Origin: an uncultured Prevotella sp.
Lineage (GTDB): Bacteria; Bacteroidota; Bacteroidia; Bacteroidales; Bacteroidaceae
NCBI GenBank assembly: GCA_946183415.1
Contig: CAMHAM010000012.1
Location: 1 to 64,000, forward strand
Direction: 5' to 3'
DNA: 64,000 nt
How positions within the stretch are numbered: the first letter of the stretch is position 1; each line of letters starts with the position of its first letter. This document shows positions 44,723 to 53,154 of this stretch, piece by piece. The translations under genes and the position numbers were made by a program. The notes below the pieces were generated by a model that had not been told where the DNA came from, did no database searches, and was given only the letters and a program-made list of their open reading frames with translations.

Positions 44723-45997
44723 TCAATCCTCGTACCTTTTTCCCCAATAGTTCACCATACGCTGATACAGTTTCTCCTCATTAGGATTATGCTGTCCGTG
44801 CCACAGACGTTCATTCTGCAAAGCATCGGGAAGATATTGCTGAACTGTGAAGTGGCCTGGATAGTCGTGGGGATACTTATACCCATCGTGATAACCTAAC
44901 TCCTTCATCAGTTGCGTAGGCGCATTCCTGATGGGCAGGGGAACAGGCTGGTTACCCGTCTGTCTTACTAAAGCCAAAGCTGCGTCGACACCCAAATAGG
45001 CGCTGTTACTCTTTGGAGAGGTCGCCAAATACACCGTTGCTTCCGCCAGTGGAATTCTGCCCTCTGGCCATCCGATCTTCATCACGGCATCAAAGGCTGC
45101 ATTTGCAAGCAACAGCGCATTAGGATTAGCAAGTCCGATATCTTCAGCTGCACTGATTACCAGTCTGCGTGCAATAAATTGCGGGTCTTCTCCTCCCTCA
45201 ATCATCCTCGCTAACCAATACAACGCTGCATCTGGATCTGACCCCCTGATACTCTTGATAAAAGCAGAGATAATGTCATAGTGCATCTCGCCGTCTTTGT
45301 CATAGGCAAGTGGATTCTGTTGTAGCCGATTCACTACAATTTCGTCCGTTATCACAATCTCGTCCTTTACTTCAGCTTCCACGGTCAACTCTAAGATGTT
45401 GAGCAGTTTACGCGCGTCACCACCACTAAATCTCAGCAAGGCGCCAGTCTCTTTCAACTCAATATGTTTCTCTTTCAAGATGACATCCTCATGGATAGCT
45501 CTATCAAGCAGTTTAAGCAAATCGTCCTTTTCGAGCGATTTCAATACATAGAGCTGACAACGAGACAGTAACGGGCGTATTACTTCAAACGAGGGATTCT
45601 CTGTAGTTGCACCTATCAGCGTGACGATTCCTTTCTCAACAGCACCCAGCAGCGAATCCTGCTGCGACTTCGAGAAGCGATGTATCTCATCTATAAATAA
45701 TATAGGTGATGCCTCGTTGAAGAAGCGCGTCTTCTGCGCCTTCTCAATAACGTCCCTCACATCCTTCACACCACTGGTCACAGCAGAAAGAGTGTAGAAG
45801 GGAGTCTCCAACTTATTGGCAATGATCTGAGCCAATGTGGTTTTGCCAACCCCTGGAGGGCCCCAAAGGATAAACGACGGTATACGACCTGCGTCGATCA
45901 TCTTCCGCAGGACGGCCCCCTCGCCTACCAGGTGTTGTTGCCCGATATAGTCTTCAAAAGAGCGAGGACGAAGTCTTTCAGCCAATGGTTGTGCCAT
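44723..45997 (-). CDS. rarA: Replication-associated recombination protein RarA (MgsA)
   Basis: An AAA+ ATPase of 424 residues acting at stalled replication forks. Walker A is GPPGVGKTT near residue 45, Walker B LFIDEIHRF, sensor 1 LIGATTENPSF, followed by the C-terminal tetramerisation part (DIGLANPNALLLA, PKSNSAY). Clamp-loader-like. It leads the minus-strand run into the TRIC gene and dnaB, which puts two replication proteins under one promoter (46006-46036). Confidence 0.96.
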   Translation of the reverse strand: MAQPLAERLRPRSFEDYIGQQHLVGEGAVLRKMIDAGRIPSFILWGPPGVGKTTLAQIIANKLETPFYTLSAVTSGVKDVRDVIEKAQKTRFFNEASPILFIDEIHRFSKSQQDSLLGAVEKGIVTLIGATTENPSFEVIRPLLSRCQLYVLKSLEKDDLLKLLDRAIHEDVILKEKHIELKETGALLRFSGGDARKLLNILELTVEAEVKDEIVITDEIVVNRLQQNPLAYDKDGEMHYDIISAFIKSIRGSDPDAALYWLARMIEGGEDPQFIARRLVISAAEDIGLANPNALLLANAAFDAVMKIGWPEGRIPLAEATVYLATSPKSNSAYLGVDAALALVRQTGNQPVPLPIRNAPTQLMKELGYHDGYKYPHDYPGHFTVQQYLPDALQNERLWHGQHNPNEEKLYQRMVNYWGKRYED

Positions 45998-46005
45998 TTT
46001 CGCTG

Positions 46006-46036
46006 CAAAGTTACATTAAAATGCGAAAATTACAAA
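46006..46036 (-). promoter_or_regulatory. Promoter of rarA-TRIC-dnaB
   Basis: Minus-strand -7 TAACTTTG (plus-strand CAAAGTTA, 46006-46013) and -33 TTTG (plus-strand CAAA, 46033-46036), 19-base spacer. The -7 is nine bases from the ATG, so the leader is extremely short or absent. Confidence 0.65.
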
Positions 46037-46051
46037 AAATAATGCCAAAAT

Positions 46052-46082
46052 TTTGCTATTAAAAAATAAAGTGCTAAATTTG
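46052..46082 (+). promoter_or_regulatory. Promoter of the 46103 gene
   Basis: TTTG (46052-46055) and TAAATTTG (46075-46082) with a 19-base spacer, 20 bases before the ATG. Back-to-back with the rarA promoter. Confidence 0.75.
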
Positions 46083-46102
46083 CAGAAAAAATCAAGAATA
46101 TT

Positions 46103-46930
46103 ATGGCAAGAACAAAACAAAACCAACCCGAAAGTAATCCCTCATTAACTATCAAATCAGTCACGAAGAGTAGTGTTTGGGACATACAGGAGAATGATGT
46201 ATACCGCATGTTTGATGCAGCAACGAAAGATGCCGAAGTTCGAGAAAACATCAATCATTACGTCAATATTTTCAAGAGTGCCTTCCTCTTTGAGGAATTA
46301 GCTGACGATTCAGCAGCTACGAAGAAGAGCTACGAGAAGCGTGGCTATAAAGTAGCTTCCATTAAGTTCGATGAAGGGCGCCATTACCTCTGGGCCATCA
46401 AGAAGCGTCCTATCGTGCGTGTCACAGACCTTACCTACGAGAATATCCGCCATATCACGGCAGCACAACTCATCGAGGTGCTTGACCGTAACTTCGGCGG
46501 TGGATGGGATTCGCTCTCACAGTCTGTTCAGGATATCATTCAGAGCGGTTTCGATATTTCCACCACCACTCTTCCTAAGGATCGTCTCCACAAGAAGGGG
46601 GGTATGTATGAGAAGAAAATTGAAGATGGATTCGAGGTACTCGAAGTGCCGAAAGGCGGATGGGTCGAGGCCATTTTTGCCAAACTCAAACCTGAGCAAG
46701 AGAAACCTAAGATGCAGTTCAAATCATCTGAGAGTGATGAGGAACTTGAAGACGATGATGCCGATGTAATCGTTGAGGACAACTACAGTTCTCATGACGA
46801 AGTCGACGATGAGGTGGAGGATCCTAACGACGAGGAGCTCACTGAGGATAACTATTCGACAATGATGGACCTTGGCTCAGAAGATCCTGATGACGAGGCC
46901 GCTAATCTTATCGACTTCTCAGACGAATAA
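46103..46930 (+). CDS. Cytosolic protein with long acidic tail, unknown function
   Basis: 275 residues, no signal peptide or membrane helix. The first two thirds are a mixed alpha/beta domain I do not recognise. From about residue 208 onward the chain is dominated by Asp and Glu (EELEDDDADVIVEDNY, EVEDPNDEELTEDNY), with two copies of an EDNYS motif. Such tails are typical of DNA mimics, chaperones or partners of basic proteins. It stands alone behind its own promoter and 33 bases before hppA, so the two may be co-transcribed. Confidence 0.75.
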   Translation: MARTKQNQPESNPSLTIKSVTKSSVWDIQENDVYRMFDAATKDAEVRENINHYVNIFKSAFLFEELADDSAATKKSYEKRGYKVASIKFDEGRHYLWAIKKRPIVRVTDLTYENIRHITAAQLIEVLDRNFGGGWDSLSQSVQDIIQSGFDISTTTLPKDRLHKKGGMYEKKIEDGFEVLEVPKGGWVEAIFAKLKPEQEKPKMQFKSSESDEELEDDDADVIVEDNYSSHDEVDDEVEDPNDEELTEDNYSTMMDLGSEDPDDEAANLIDFSDE

Positions 46931-46963
46931 CTATATCAATAACCCCTTAAAACAACAATCAAC

Positions 46964-49150
46964 ATGAACATTCCCGCAGTATTCTGGCTCGTGCCCGTCG
47001 CATCGATTGTGGCACTGGGTATGGCGTATGTCTTCTTCCGCCAGATGATGGCAGCCGACGAAGGTACGCCACGTATGAAAGAGATTGCACTCTATGTGCG
47101 TAACGGAGCGATGGCTTATCTCAAGCAGCAGTACAAGGTCGTATGTATCGTCTTTGTTGTACTCTGCGCTCTTTTTGCCTTTATGGCCTATGGTCTGAAC
47201 GTGCAGAATCCGTGGGTACCTTTTGCATTCCTCACAGGAGGATTCTTCTCAGGTCTTGCAGGATTCTTCGGCATGAAGACTGCCACTTATGCTTCAGCGC
47301 GTACTGCCAATGCTGCGCGTGAGAGCCTCAATGCAGGTCTTAAGATTGCTTTCCGCTCGGGTGCCGTCATGGGACTCACTGTCGTAGGTCTTGGACTGCT
47401 CGACATCGCCATTTGGTTTGTTGTTCTGAATCACTTCGATCAGGATGGCCTCATTTCTATCACCACCACCATGCTGACCTTTGGTATGGGTGCTTCTACA
47501 CAGGCTCTTTTCGCCCGTGTTGGAGGTGGTATCTATACGAAGGCAGCCGACGTTGGTGCCGACATCGTGGGTAAGGTAGAGGCTGACATTCCTGAGGACG
47601 ATCCACGTAACCCCGCCACCATTGCTGATAATGTTGGTGACAACGTAGGTGACGTAGCGGGTATGGGTGCCGACCTTTATGAGAGCTACTGCGGCTCAGT
47701 ATTGTCTACTGCTGCTTTAGGTGCTGCTGCTTTCGGTGTAGCAGGTCTTGACATCCAGCTCAAAGCCGTTATCGCACCAATGCTGATAGCTGCAGTGGGT
47801 GTATTCCTCTCATTGTTGGGCATCTTCCTCGTTCGCACCAAAGAGGGCGCCACCATGAAGGATTTGCTCCACTCGCTTTCTGTTGGTACAAATGTCAGCG
47901 CTGTGCTCATTGCCTGCGCTTCGTTTGCCATCCTCTATCTGCTGGGCATCGACAATTGGCTCGGTCTTTCCTTCTCTGTCATCTCTGGTCTGGCAGCTGG
48001 TGTTATCATCGGACAGGCTACCGAATACTATACGTCTCACTCTTACAAGCCCACACAGAAGATTTCGGAAGCAGGACAAACAGGTGCAGCTACCGTTATT
48101 ATTAAAGGTATTGGTACGGGTATGATATCTACCTGTATCCCCGTCATCACGATTGGTGTAGCCATCATGCTTAGCTACCTCTGCGCCAATGGTTTCGACC
48201 TCTCGTTGTCGTCAGTCTCTCTTTCTCATGGTCTCTATGGTATCGGTATTGCTGCTGTAGGAATGCTCTCTACACTGGGTATCACACTGGCTACTGATGC
48301 CTACGGACCTATCGCCGACAATGCTGGTGGTAATGCAGAGATGTGTGGTCTTGGCGAGGAGGTGCGTCATCGCACTGATGCCCTCGACGCACTTGGCAAC
48401 ACCACTGCTGCTACAGGTAAGGGCTTCGCCATTGGTTCTGCCGCACTCACAGCCCTTGCTCTGCTCGCTTCCTATATTGAAGAGATCAAGATTGCAATGA
48501 CTCGTGCAGATCAGACGCTGACGAATGTTGCTGGTGATGTCATTGCAGCATCCAATGCCACCATCCCTGATTTCATGAACTACTTCCAGATCAACCTGAT
48601 GAACCCACGCGTCATCGTTGGTGCCTTCATCGGCGCTATGGCAGCCTTCCTCTTCTGTGGTATGACGATGGAGGCCGTAGGTCGCGCAGCCGAGAAGATG
48701 GTTCAGGAGGTTCGTCGTCAGTTCCGTGAGATTGCTGGTATCCTCGAGGGTACAGGAACACCCGACTACGGCCGTTGCGTTGAGATATCCACCCGTGCTG
48801 CCCAGCACGAGATGATAATACCCTCTGTGCTCGCCATCCTCATCCCCATCCTTGTAGGTATCATTTTAGGCGTGGCAGGTGTCATGGGGCTGCTCGTAGG
48901 CGGTCTTGCTGGCGGCTTCACCCTTGCTGTGTTCATGGCCAATGCCGGAGGTGCTTGGGATAATGCCAAGAAGAATATCGAAGAGGGTAACTTCGGTGGC
49001 AAGGGTTCCTTCGCTCATAAGGCCTGTATCGTTGGCGACACTGTTGGCGATCCATTTAAGGACACCTCAGGCCCCTCGCTCAACATTCTGATCAAGCTCA
49101 TGTCGATGGTCAGCATCGTGATGGCAGGTCTCACTGTGGCATTTGCATAA
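46964..49150 (+). CDS. hppA: Membrane-bound, K+-dependent type ion-pumping pyrophosphatase
   Basis: A 728-residue protein with about 16 helices that couples PPi hydrolysis to Na+ and/or H+ export. The PPi site is in GADIVGKVEADIPEDDPRNPATIADNVGDNVGD, here shown in parts: the acidic loop VGKVEADIPEDD and DNVGDNVGDVAGMGADLYES. The position that separates classes is Ala in GNTTAATGKGF, which marks the K+-dependent type (K+-independent enzymes have Lys). Na+ versus H+ cannot be settled by eye. It recovers energy from PPi made in biosynthesis and complements the PPi-PFK at 15625-17262. Confidence 0.96.
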   Translation: MNIPAVFWLVPVASIVALGMAYVFFRQMMAADEGTPRMKEIALYVRNGAMAYLKQQYKVVCIVFVVLCALFAFMAYGLNVQNPWVPFAFLTGGFFSGLAGFFGMKTATYASARTANAARESLNAGLKIAFRSGAVMGLTVVGLGLLDIAIWFVVLNHFDQDGLISITTTMLTFGMGASTQALFARVGGGIYTKAADVGADIVGKVEADIPEDDPRNPATIADNVGDNVGDVAGMGADLYESYCGSVLSTAALGAAAFGVAGLDIQLKAVIAPMLIAAVGVFLSLLGIFLVRTKEGATMKDLLHSLSVGTNVSAVLIACASFAILYLLGIDNWLGLSFSVISGLAAGVIIGQATEYYTSHSYKPTQKISEAGQTGAATVIIKGIGTGMISTCIPVITIGVAIMLSYLCANGFDLSLSSVSLSHGLYGIGIAAVGMLSTLGITLATDAYGPIADNAGGNAEMCGLGEEVRHRTDALDALGNTTAATGKGFAIGSAALTALALLASYIEEIKIAMTRADQTLTNVAGDVIAASNATIPDFMNYFQINLMNPRVIVGAFIGAMAAFLFCGMTMEAVGRAAEKMVQEVRRQFREIAGILEGTGTPDYGRCVEISTRAAQHEMIIPSVLAILIPILVGIILGVAGVMGLLVGGLAGGFTLAVFMANAGGAWDNAKKNIEEGNFGGKGSFAHKACIVGDTVGDPFKDTSGPSLNILIKLMSMVSIVMAGLTVAFA

Positions 49151-49169
49151 TTTCACCATAAGTAATTAA

Positions 49170-50651
49170 ATGTATCGTAAATTTATTCTTATCCTGATGA
49201 GCTACATCCTGTGCACAGACATCTGTGCACAGGATGTTCCTCAAGTTACCGTATTTCTCCCTAATCCCCCCAAGGCCGAAAGTGACCTGTTCATTTGTGA
49301 CAACTATCTCTACACTTACGGTAAGGAGTTGCGCACTACCGACAGAGGCACACAAGCCAAAACCGACATGGTATGGAGTCTTGACGACTATCTGCCACTA
49401 TATGCCGATGTCATGGGAATATCAGTTTCAGACATCAAGGCTTCAAACATCTACCAGCTGCTTAGCTATGGCGACAGGTATGGCCAACTCGCTATCGACG
49501 CTGCCGTTAGGAGCTACAACCGCGAACGTCCCTACGTCTACTTCAATGAGCCTTCACTACTGCCTGAGCTCGACGAGCTCCACAGCGACGAGAGTTCCTA
49601 CCCAGCCTATCAGTCATGCCTTGGTTGGCTTTATGCCTTGCTACTTGCAGAGGTTTGCCCTGACAAGATGAACGACATGCTGAAGAGAGGCGAATCCTTC
49701 GGACCCTCATCTGTCATCTCCGGATTCAGTTTCGACAGTGATGCCTATGCAGGCTATTTGCTTGGCTCGGCCATCCTCTCACGACTTCACACCCATAGCG
49801 GCTTCGACGACCTTCTCACCTATGCACAAGCAGACTACAAACGATTGTCTAAAGCGTCAACGCGTTTTGACGATACCCCATACTTCGCTTACGAAGAATT
49901 ACCAAACTCTGTAATCTACCTGCCAGAGCCCCCAACAGAAGGCTCTGCAAAATATACCTACGACTTAGCCAAATACGAGGAAGGCAAGTCGCTGAGACGC
50001 ACACGCTCGGGCATCCGCGCTATTGAAGATGTCGAGTATTCTACCGACAACTTCTGCCGCATCTACTCCGAGGTGCTTGGTGTCACCATCAACGCATCTG
50101 TCACACCTGCCATCTACGAGCTCGTCAGTCGTGTACATCCCCTCGGCAACGCTGCCACCCAGATGGCCAAAGGCCACTATATGCGTAAACGTCCTTACGT
50201 AGAGATGAATGAGGAAACCTCATATCGCCCCGACGAAGCCAGCCTTCGTGAAACAGGCTCTTTCCCATCAGGCCACGCCTCGGGCTCATGGCTGATGGCC
50301 CTCGTTTTCTCAGAGGTGGCACGTACCCAGCAAGATGCGCTCTTAGCACGAGCATATACCTTCGGACAAGGCCGTGTCATCACGGGTTACCACTGGCAGA
50401 CTGACGTCGACTACGGCCGTCTTGTGGGCAGTGCAGTCTATGCTGTACTCCATACCAACAAGGAGTTTGTCAGTCAGATGGCAAAGGCTGTCAACGAGTA
50501 TAAGACCCTATACTCCGCCATCCATCCAGTAAAAGACCAGGCACAAGAGGCCGATGCTCCTATCTACACCCTTCAGGGTGTACGCCTCAGTGCTCCCCCT
50601 ACCCGTCGCGGTATCTATATTAAAGGAAAAAAGAAGATCAACATACGCTAA
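49170..50651 (+). CDS. Two-domain acid phosphatase (class A / PAP2-like) with decayed N-terminal domain
   Basis: 493 residues with a signal peptide (to CAQ, residue about 21). The C-terminal half has a complete KX6RP-PSGH-RX5HX3D signature: KGHYMRKRP, FPSGHAS and GRVITGYHWQTD. This is the class A non-specific acid phosphatase active site. The N-terminal half follows the same layout (RERPYVYFNE, SSYPAYQS, SFGPSSVISGFSFDSD) but lacks the catalytic His residues, so it is a pseudo-domain. The C-terminus, YTLQGVRLSAP...GIYIKGKKK in outline, resembles short tails of secreted Prevotella proteins. A perfect 15-bp inverted repeat (49204-49237) lies in the signal-peptide codons. Confidence 0.88.
   Translation: MYRKFILILMSYILCTDICAQDVPQVTVFLPNPPKAESDLFICDNYLYTYGKELRTTDRGTQAKTDMVWSLDDYLPLYADVMGISVSDIKASNIYQLLSYGDRYGQLAIDAAVRSYNRERPYVYFNEPSLLPELDELHSDESSYPAYQSCLGWLYALLLAEVCPDKMNDMLKRGESFGPSSVISGFSFDSDAYAGYLLGSAILSRLHTHSGFDDLLTYAQADYKRLSKASTRFDDTPYFAYEELPNSVIYLPEPPTEGSAKYTYDLAKYEEGKSLRRTRSGIRAIEDVEYSTDNFCRIYSEVLGVTINASVTPAIYELVSRVHPLGNAATQMAKGHYMRKRPYVEMNEETSYRPDEASLRETGSFPSGHASGSWLMALVFSEVARTQQDALLARAYTFGQGRVITGYHWQTDVDYGRLVGSAVYAVLHTNKEFVSQMAKAVNEYKTLYSAIHPVKDQAQEADAPIYTLQGVRLSAPPTRRGIYIKGKKKINIR
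49204..49237 (+). repeat. Perfect 15-bp inverted repeat inside a signal-peptide coding region
   Basis: ACATCCTGTGCACAG (49204-49218) and its exact complement CTGTGCACAGGATGT (49223-49237) are separated by ACAT. In mRNA this would form a 15-bp hairpin with a tetraloop starting 35 bases after the ATG of the phosphatase gene. Confidence 0.9.
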
Positions 50652-52148
50652 ATGAAACGACTCAGCACCCTCTTTCTGGCGCTTGGCTTTGCGCTTACCA
50701 TCCAAGCACAAGCCTATATGGACAGCGACCAGCCCAATGCGTCGAAGATGCTCCCTGCACCGCCCGACACCAAGTCATTAGGCTTTGTCAACGACTTAAC
50801 ACTGTATCGCTGGGGTAAGTCTGCACGTGAAGAGAGCGTAGGCAAGCTCGCCTATAGTTTCATCATGTGGGACTTCGATGGCTTTCTCCGTTCGCTCGGC
50901 AAAGGCATCAACAAGACGATCAATGCGTCAAACACCCCAAAGCTCTACGCCCTGCTCGAGTATGCCGACAAATATGCCACTAAGCTCATCACATCGACAC
51001 AGGGTAGTATCATGCGCGAGCGTCCTTTTAAAATGTTCAACGAGTCCAGTTATGTCCGATCGATGGAGAGCCGTTATGCAGACATCAGTTGTTACCCTTG
51101 CGAACAGGCTTTGCGTGGCTGGCTCTATTCACTATTGCTTGCTGAGGTGAGTCCCGATAACGCCGAGTCTATATACACACGTGGTCTGAAATATGGCCCA
51201 AGCATGGTCATTGCCGGATACAATTTCGAGAGTGATGTCCACGCTGGTCATCAACTGGGCTCTGCCCTTCTGGCGCGCATGCACTGCCACAGCGATTTCA
51301 AGGAACTGCTCGACGCTGCCAAGCAGGAGATGGGGACAAGCCGTTCACGGGCACTTACTCGCGCTTCAGACGAACCATATCTGTCATCAGGCGACCTGCC
51401 CAACTCTGACGAATATCTGCCCGAGCCGCCACAGGAACTATCAAGCCAGATGAGCTGCGACATCGTGTCGTACAACGAAGGAAAACTACTCCGCCAGCAA
51501 GATGAGGGCAAGCAGGCTGTCGCTGATGTCACCTACAGTGCCGACAATTTCTGCGCAATTTTCTCAAAGGTGCTCGGACATGAGATATCGGCTTCGAAGA
51601 CCCCCGCCATCTACGAACTTCTGCTACGCGTGCATCCATCGGGCAATGCCGCCACTCAGAAAGCCAAAAGTGCGTTTAGCAGACAACGCCCCTACGCCTA
51701 TATGAATGAGGCAACTCCTTATCCTGACGATGAGGCTGAGCTCTATAATACAGGTTCCTATCCCTCTGGTCATGCTTCAGGCTCCTGGCTCATGGGACTT
51801 GTACTCTCCGAAGTCACCCGTTCCCATCAGGACGAAATCCTCGCCCGAGCCTATGAATACGGACAAGGCCGTGTCATAACAGGCTACCACTGGCAGAGCG
51901 ATGTCAACTACGGGCGTGTTGTGGGCAGTGTAGTCTATGCGACGCTTCATGGTGAGACAGCATTCCTTGAGCAGATGAACAAAGCCATCCAGGAGTATGA
52001 CCGCATCTACGGCGGCGCCTCTGCCATCCGTGCTGCCAGTGTCGAGCCCGTAGCCATCGATACCCCCGTCTACAACCTTCAGGGCCAGCGTGTCGATACG
52101 CCTTCGCGAGGCATCTTCATCCAGAATCACAAGAAGGTCATCAGATAA
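50652..52148 (+). CDS. Second two-domain acid phosphatase, tandem paralogue
   Basis: 498 residues with signal peptide ending near IQAQA. Same architecture as the preceding protein: a decayed N-terminal domain (MRERPFKMFNE, CYPCEQALRG, YGPSMVIAGYNFESDVHAG, no catalytic His) and an intact C-terminal domain (KSAFSRQRP, SYPSGHASGS, GRVITGYHWQSD). It ends with YNLQGQRVDTPSRGIF and a basic tail. The ATG immediately follows the TAA of the first gene with no gap. The two arose by duplication after the internal domain duplication, because both carry the same order. Probably a periplasmic or surface phosphomonoesterase. Confidence 0.88.
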   Translation: MKRLSTLFLALGFALTIQAQAYMDSDQPNASKMLPAPPDTKSLGFVNDLTLYRWGKSAREESVGKLAYSFIMWDFDGFLRSLGKGINKTINASNTPKLYALLEYADKYATKLITSTQGSIMRERPFKMFNESSYVRSMESRYADISCYPCEQALRGWLYSLLLAEVSPDNAESIYTRGLKYGPSMVIAGYNFESDVHAGHQLGSALLARMHCHSDFKELLDAAKQEMGTSRSRALTRASDEPYLSSGDLPNSDEYLPEPPQELSSQMSCDIVSYNEGKLLRQQDEGKQAVADVTYSADNFCAIFSKVLGHEISASKTPAIYELLLRVHPSGNAATQKAKSAFSRQRPYAYMNEATPYPDDEAELYNTGSYPSGHASGSWLMGLVLSEVTRSHQDEILARAYEYGQGRVITGYHWQSDVNYGRVVGSVVYATLHGETAFLEQMNKAIQEYDRIYGGASAIRAASVEPVAIDTPVYNLQGQRVDTPSRGIFIQNHKKVIR

Positions 52149-52161
52149 TTAATATGTTCTT

Positions 52162-52866
52162 ATGTCCTTTTGTCCAAATAAAAAACGTTATTCTGTTACT
52201 TTGTCTTTAAAACGTTATTCTGTCTTTATCCGCAGGGCACTCTTGATAGGTCCTTTTGTTCTTCTGTCTGCAATCTCCTCCGCCCAGGACTTTGTATCTG
52301 TCGCCATCCCCGACTCCGTCTGGCTCCGCATGCAGGGCAAGACCTATGTCGATAACCCTCACATCAAGCGCTCCGATCTGCGATACCTCCGTGTGCTCCA
52401 CTGGGATTACGACAATCAGACTCATCGTGGAGAACTTGTCTGCAACCGCCTGATAGCCGACAAGCTTATCGCTATTTTCCGAGAGCTCTATAAAGCCCAC
52501 TACCCCATTGAGCGCATCCGTCTGGCAGATGATTATGATGCCGACGACGAGCGACAGATGAGCGACAATAATACCAGTTGCTTCTGCTATCGCAATGTGT
52601 CCGACACGAAGAGTTTATCCTATCATGCCCGTGGGCTTGCCATCGACATCAACCCTCGATACAATCCCTATGTGCGTTTCCGTAATGGTGTCAAAGTCGT
52701 GCAGCCAGCCAATGGCCGTCCCTATGCAGATCGTTCGCGCCAGTTCCGCTACAAGATCAAGGCAGGCGACCTTTGCCACCGCCTTTTCCTTCGCTACGGC
52801 TTCACCTGGGGCGGCTCCTGGCGCACCCTCAAAGACTATCAGCACTTCGAGTTCAGACCACAATAA
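52162..52866 (+). CDS. M15 family metallopeptidase (peptidoglycan peptidase)
   Basis: 234 residues with an N-terminal signal (hydrophobic ALLIGPFVLLSAISSAQ). The zinc site of M15C enzymes is present: SYHARGLAIDINPRYNP (His and Asp) and DYQHFEF (second His), with the intervening AGDLCHRLFLRYGFTWGG. Such enzymes cut D-Ala-D-Ala or L-Ala-D-Glu bonds in wall peptides. The n-region contains KRYSV twice, encoded by two copies of AAAACGTTATTCTGT 27 bases apart (52182-52196, 52209-52223), so the amino-terminal extension may be repeat-derived. It follows the phosphatase pair by 13 bases. Confidence 0.88.
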   Translation: MSFCPNKKRYSVTLSLKRYSVFIRRALLIGPFVLLSAISSAQDFVSVAIPDSVWLRMQGKTYVDNPHIKRSDLRYLRVLHWDYDNQTHRGELVCNRLIADKLIAIFRELYKAHYPIERIRLADDYDADDERQMSDNNTSCFCYRNVSDTKSLSYHARGLAIDINPRYNPYVRFRNGVKVVQPANGRPYADRSRQFRYKIKAGDLCHRLFLRYGFTWGGSWRTLKDYQHFEFRPQ

Positions 52867-52872
52867 AAACAA

Positions 52873-52906
52873 AGGGCGCAGAGACATTCCCTCATCCCTG
52901 CGCCCT
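52873..52906 (+). terminator. Hairpin after the M15 peptidase gene
   Basis: AGGGCGCAG (52873-52881) pairs with CTGCGCCCT (52898-52906). The T-tract is poor, so termination strength is uncertain. Confidence 0.5.
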
Positions 52907-52929
52907 ACTGTTCAACACACGAAGCCCTT

Positions 52930-53145
52930 TTCCTTCCTCCTTCCTCGTTCCTCGCTCCTCCTTCCTCGCTCAAAGCTCCTTCCTCGCCCAAGCCCTCGCT
53001 CAAAGCGCAGCCCCCTGGGTCTGGCGCCAAAGTACAGTCGCCCGCGACTTTACTTTGGGGCCTGACCCCAGTGGAGCACTTTACTTTGGGGCATGCCCCC
53101 AGTGGAGCCCGCGACTTTACTTTGGGGCCTGACCCCAGTGGAGCA
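52930..53145. repeat. Pyrimidine-rich tract and three 31-bp GC-hairpin repeat units
   Basis: 52930-53000 is an irregular CTCCTTCCTCG-type tract. It is followed by a 17-base segment (52999-53015) and a 38-base segment (53017-53054) that recur at 55429-55445 and 55479-55516. Three 31-bp units follow at 53047-53077, 53078-53108 and 53114-53144, each with a TGGGGC...GCCCCA-type hairpin and ending GTGGAGC. There is no open frame of note. The cluster abuts the 3' end of the M13 peptidase gene. Confidence 0.85.
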
Positions 53146-53154
53146 TGGATAGAA

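Noticed and set aside
53047..53144. Three regularly spaced 31-bp units, CRISPR-like at first sight
   Set aside because: The units are almost contiguous (spacers of 0 and 5 bases), there are only three, and the same unit occurs singly elsewhere, so this is a tandem copy of an interspersed repeat.
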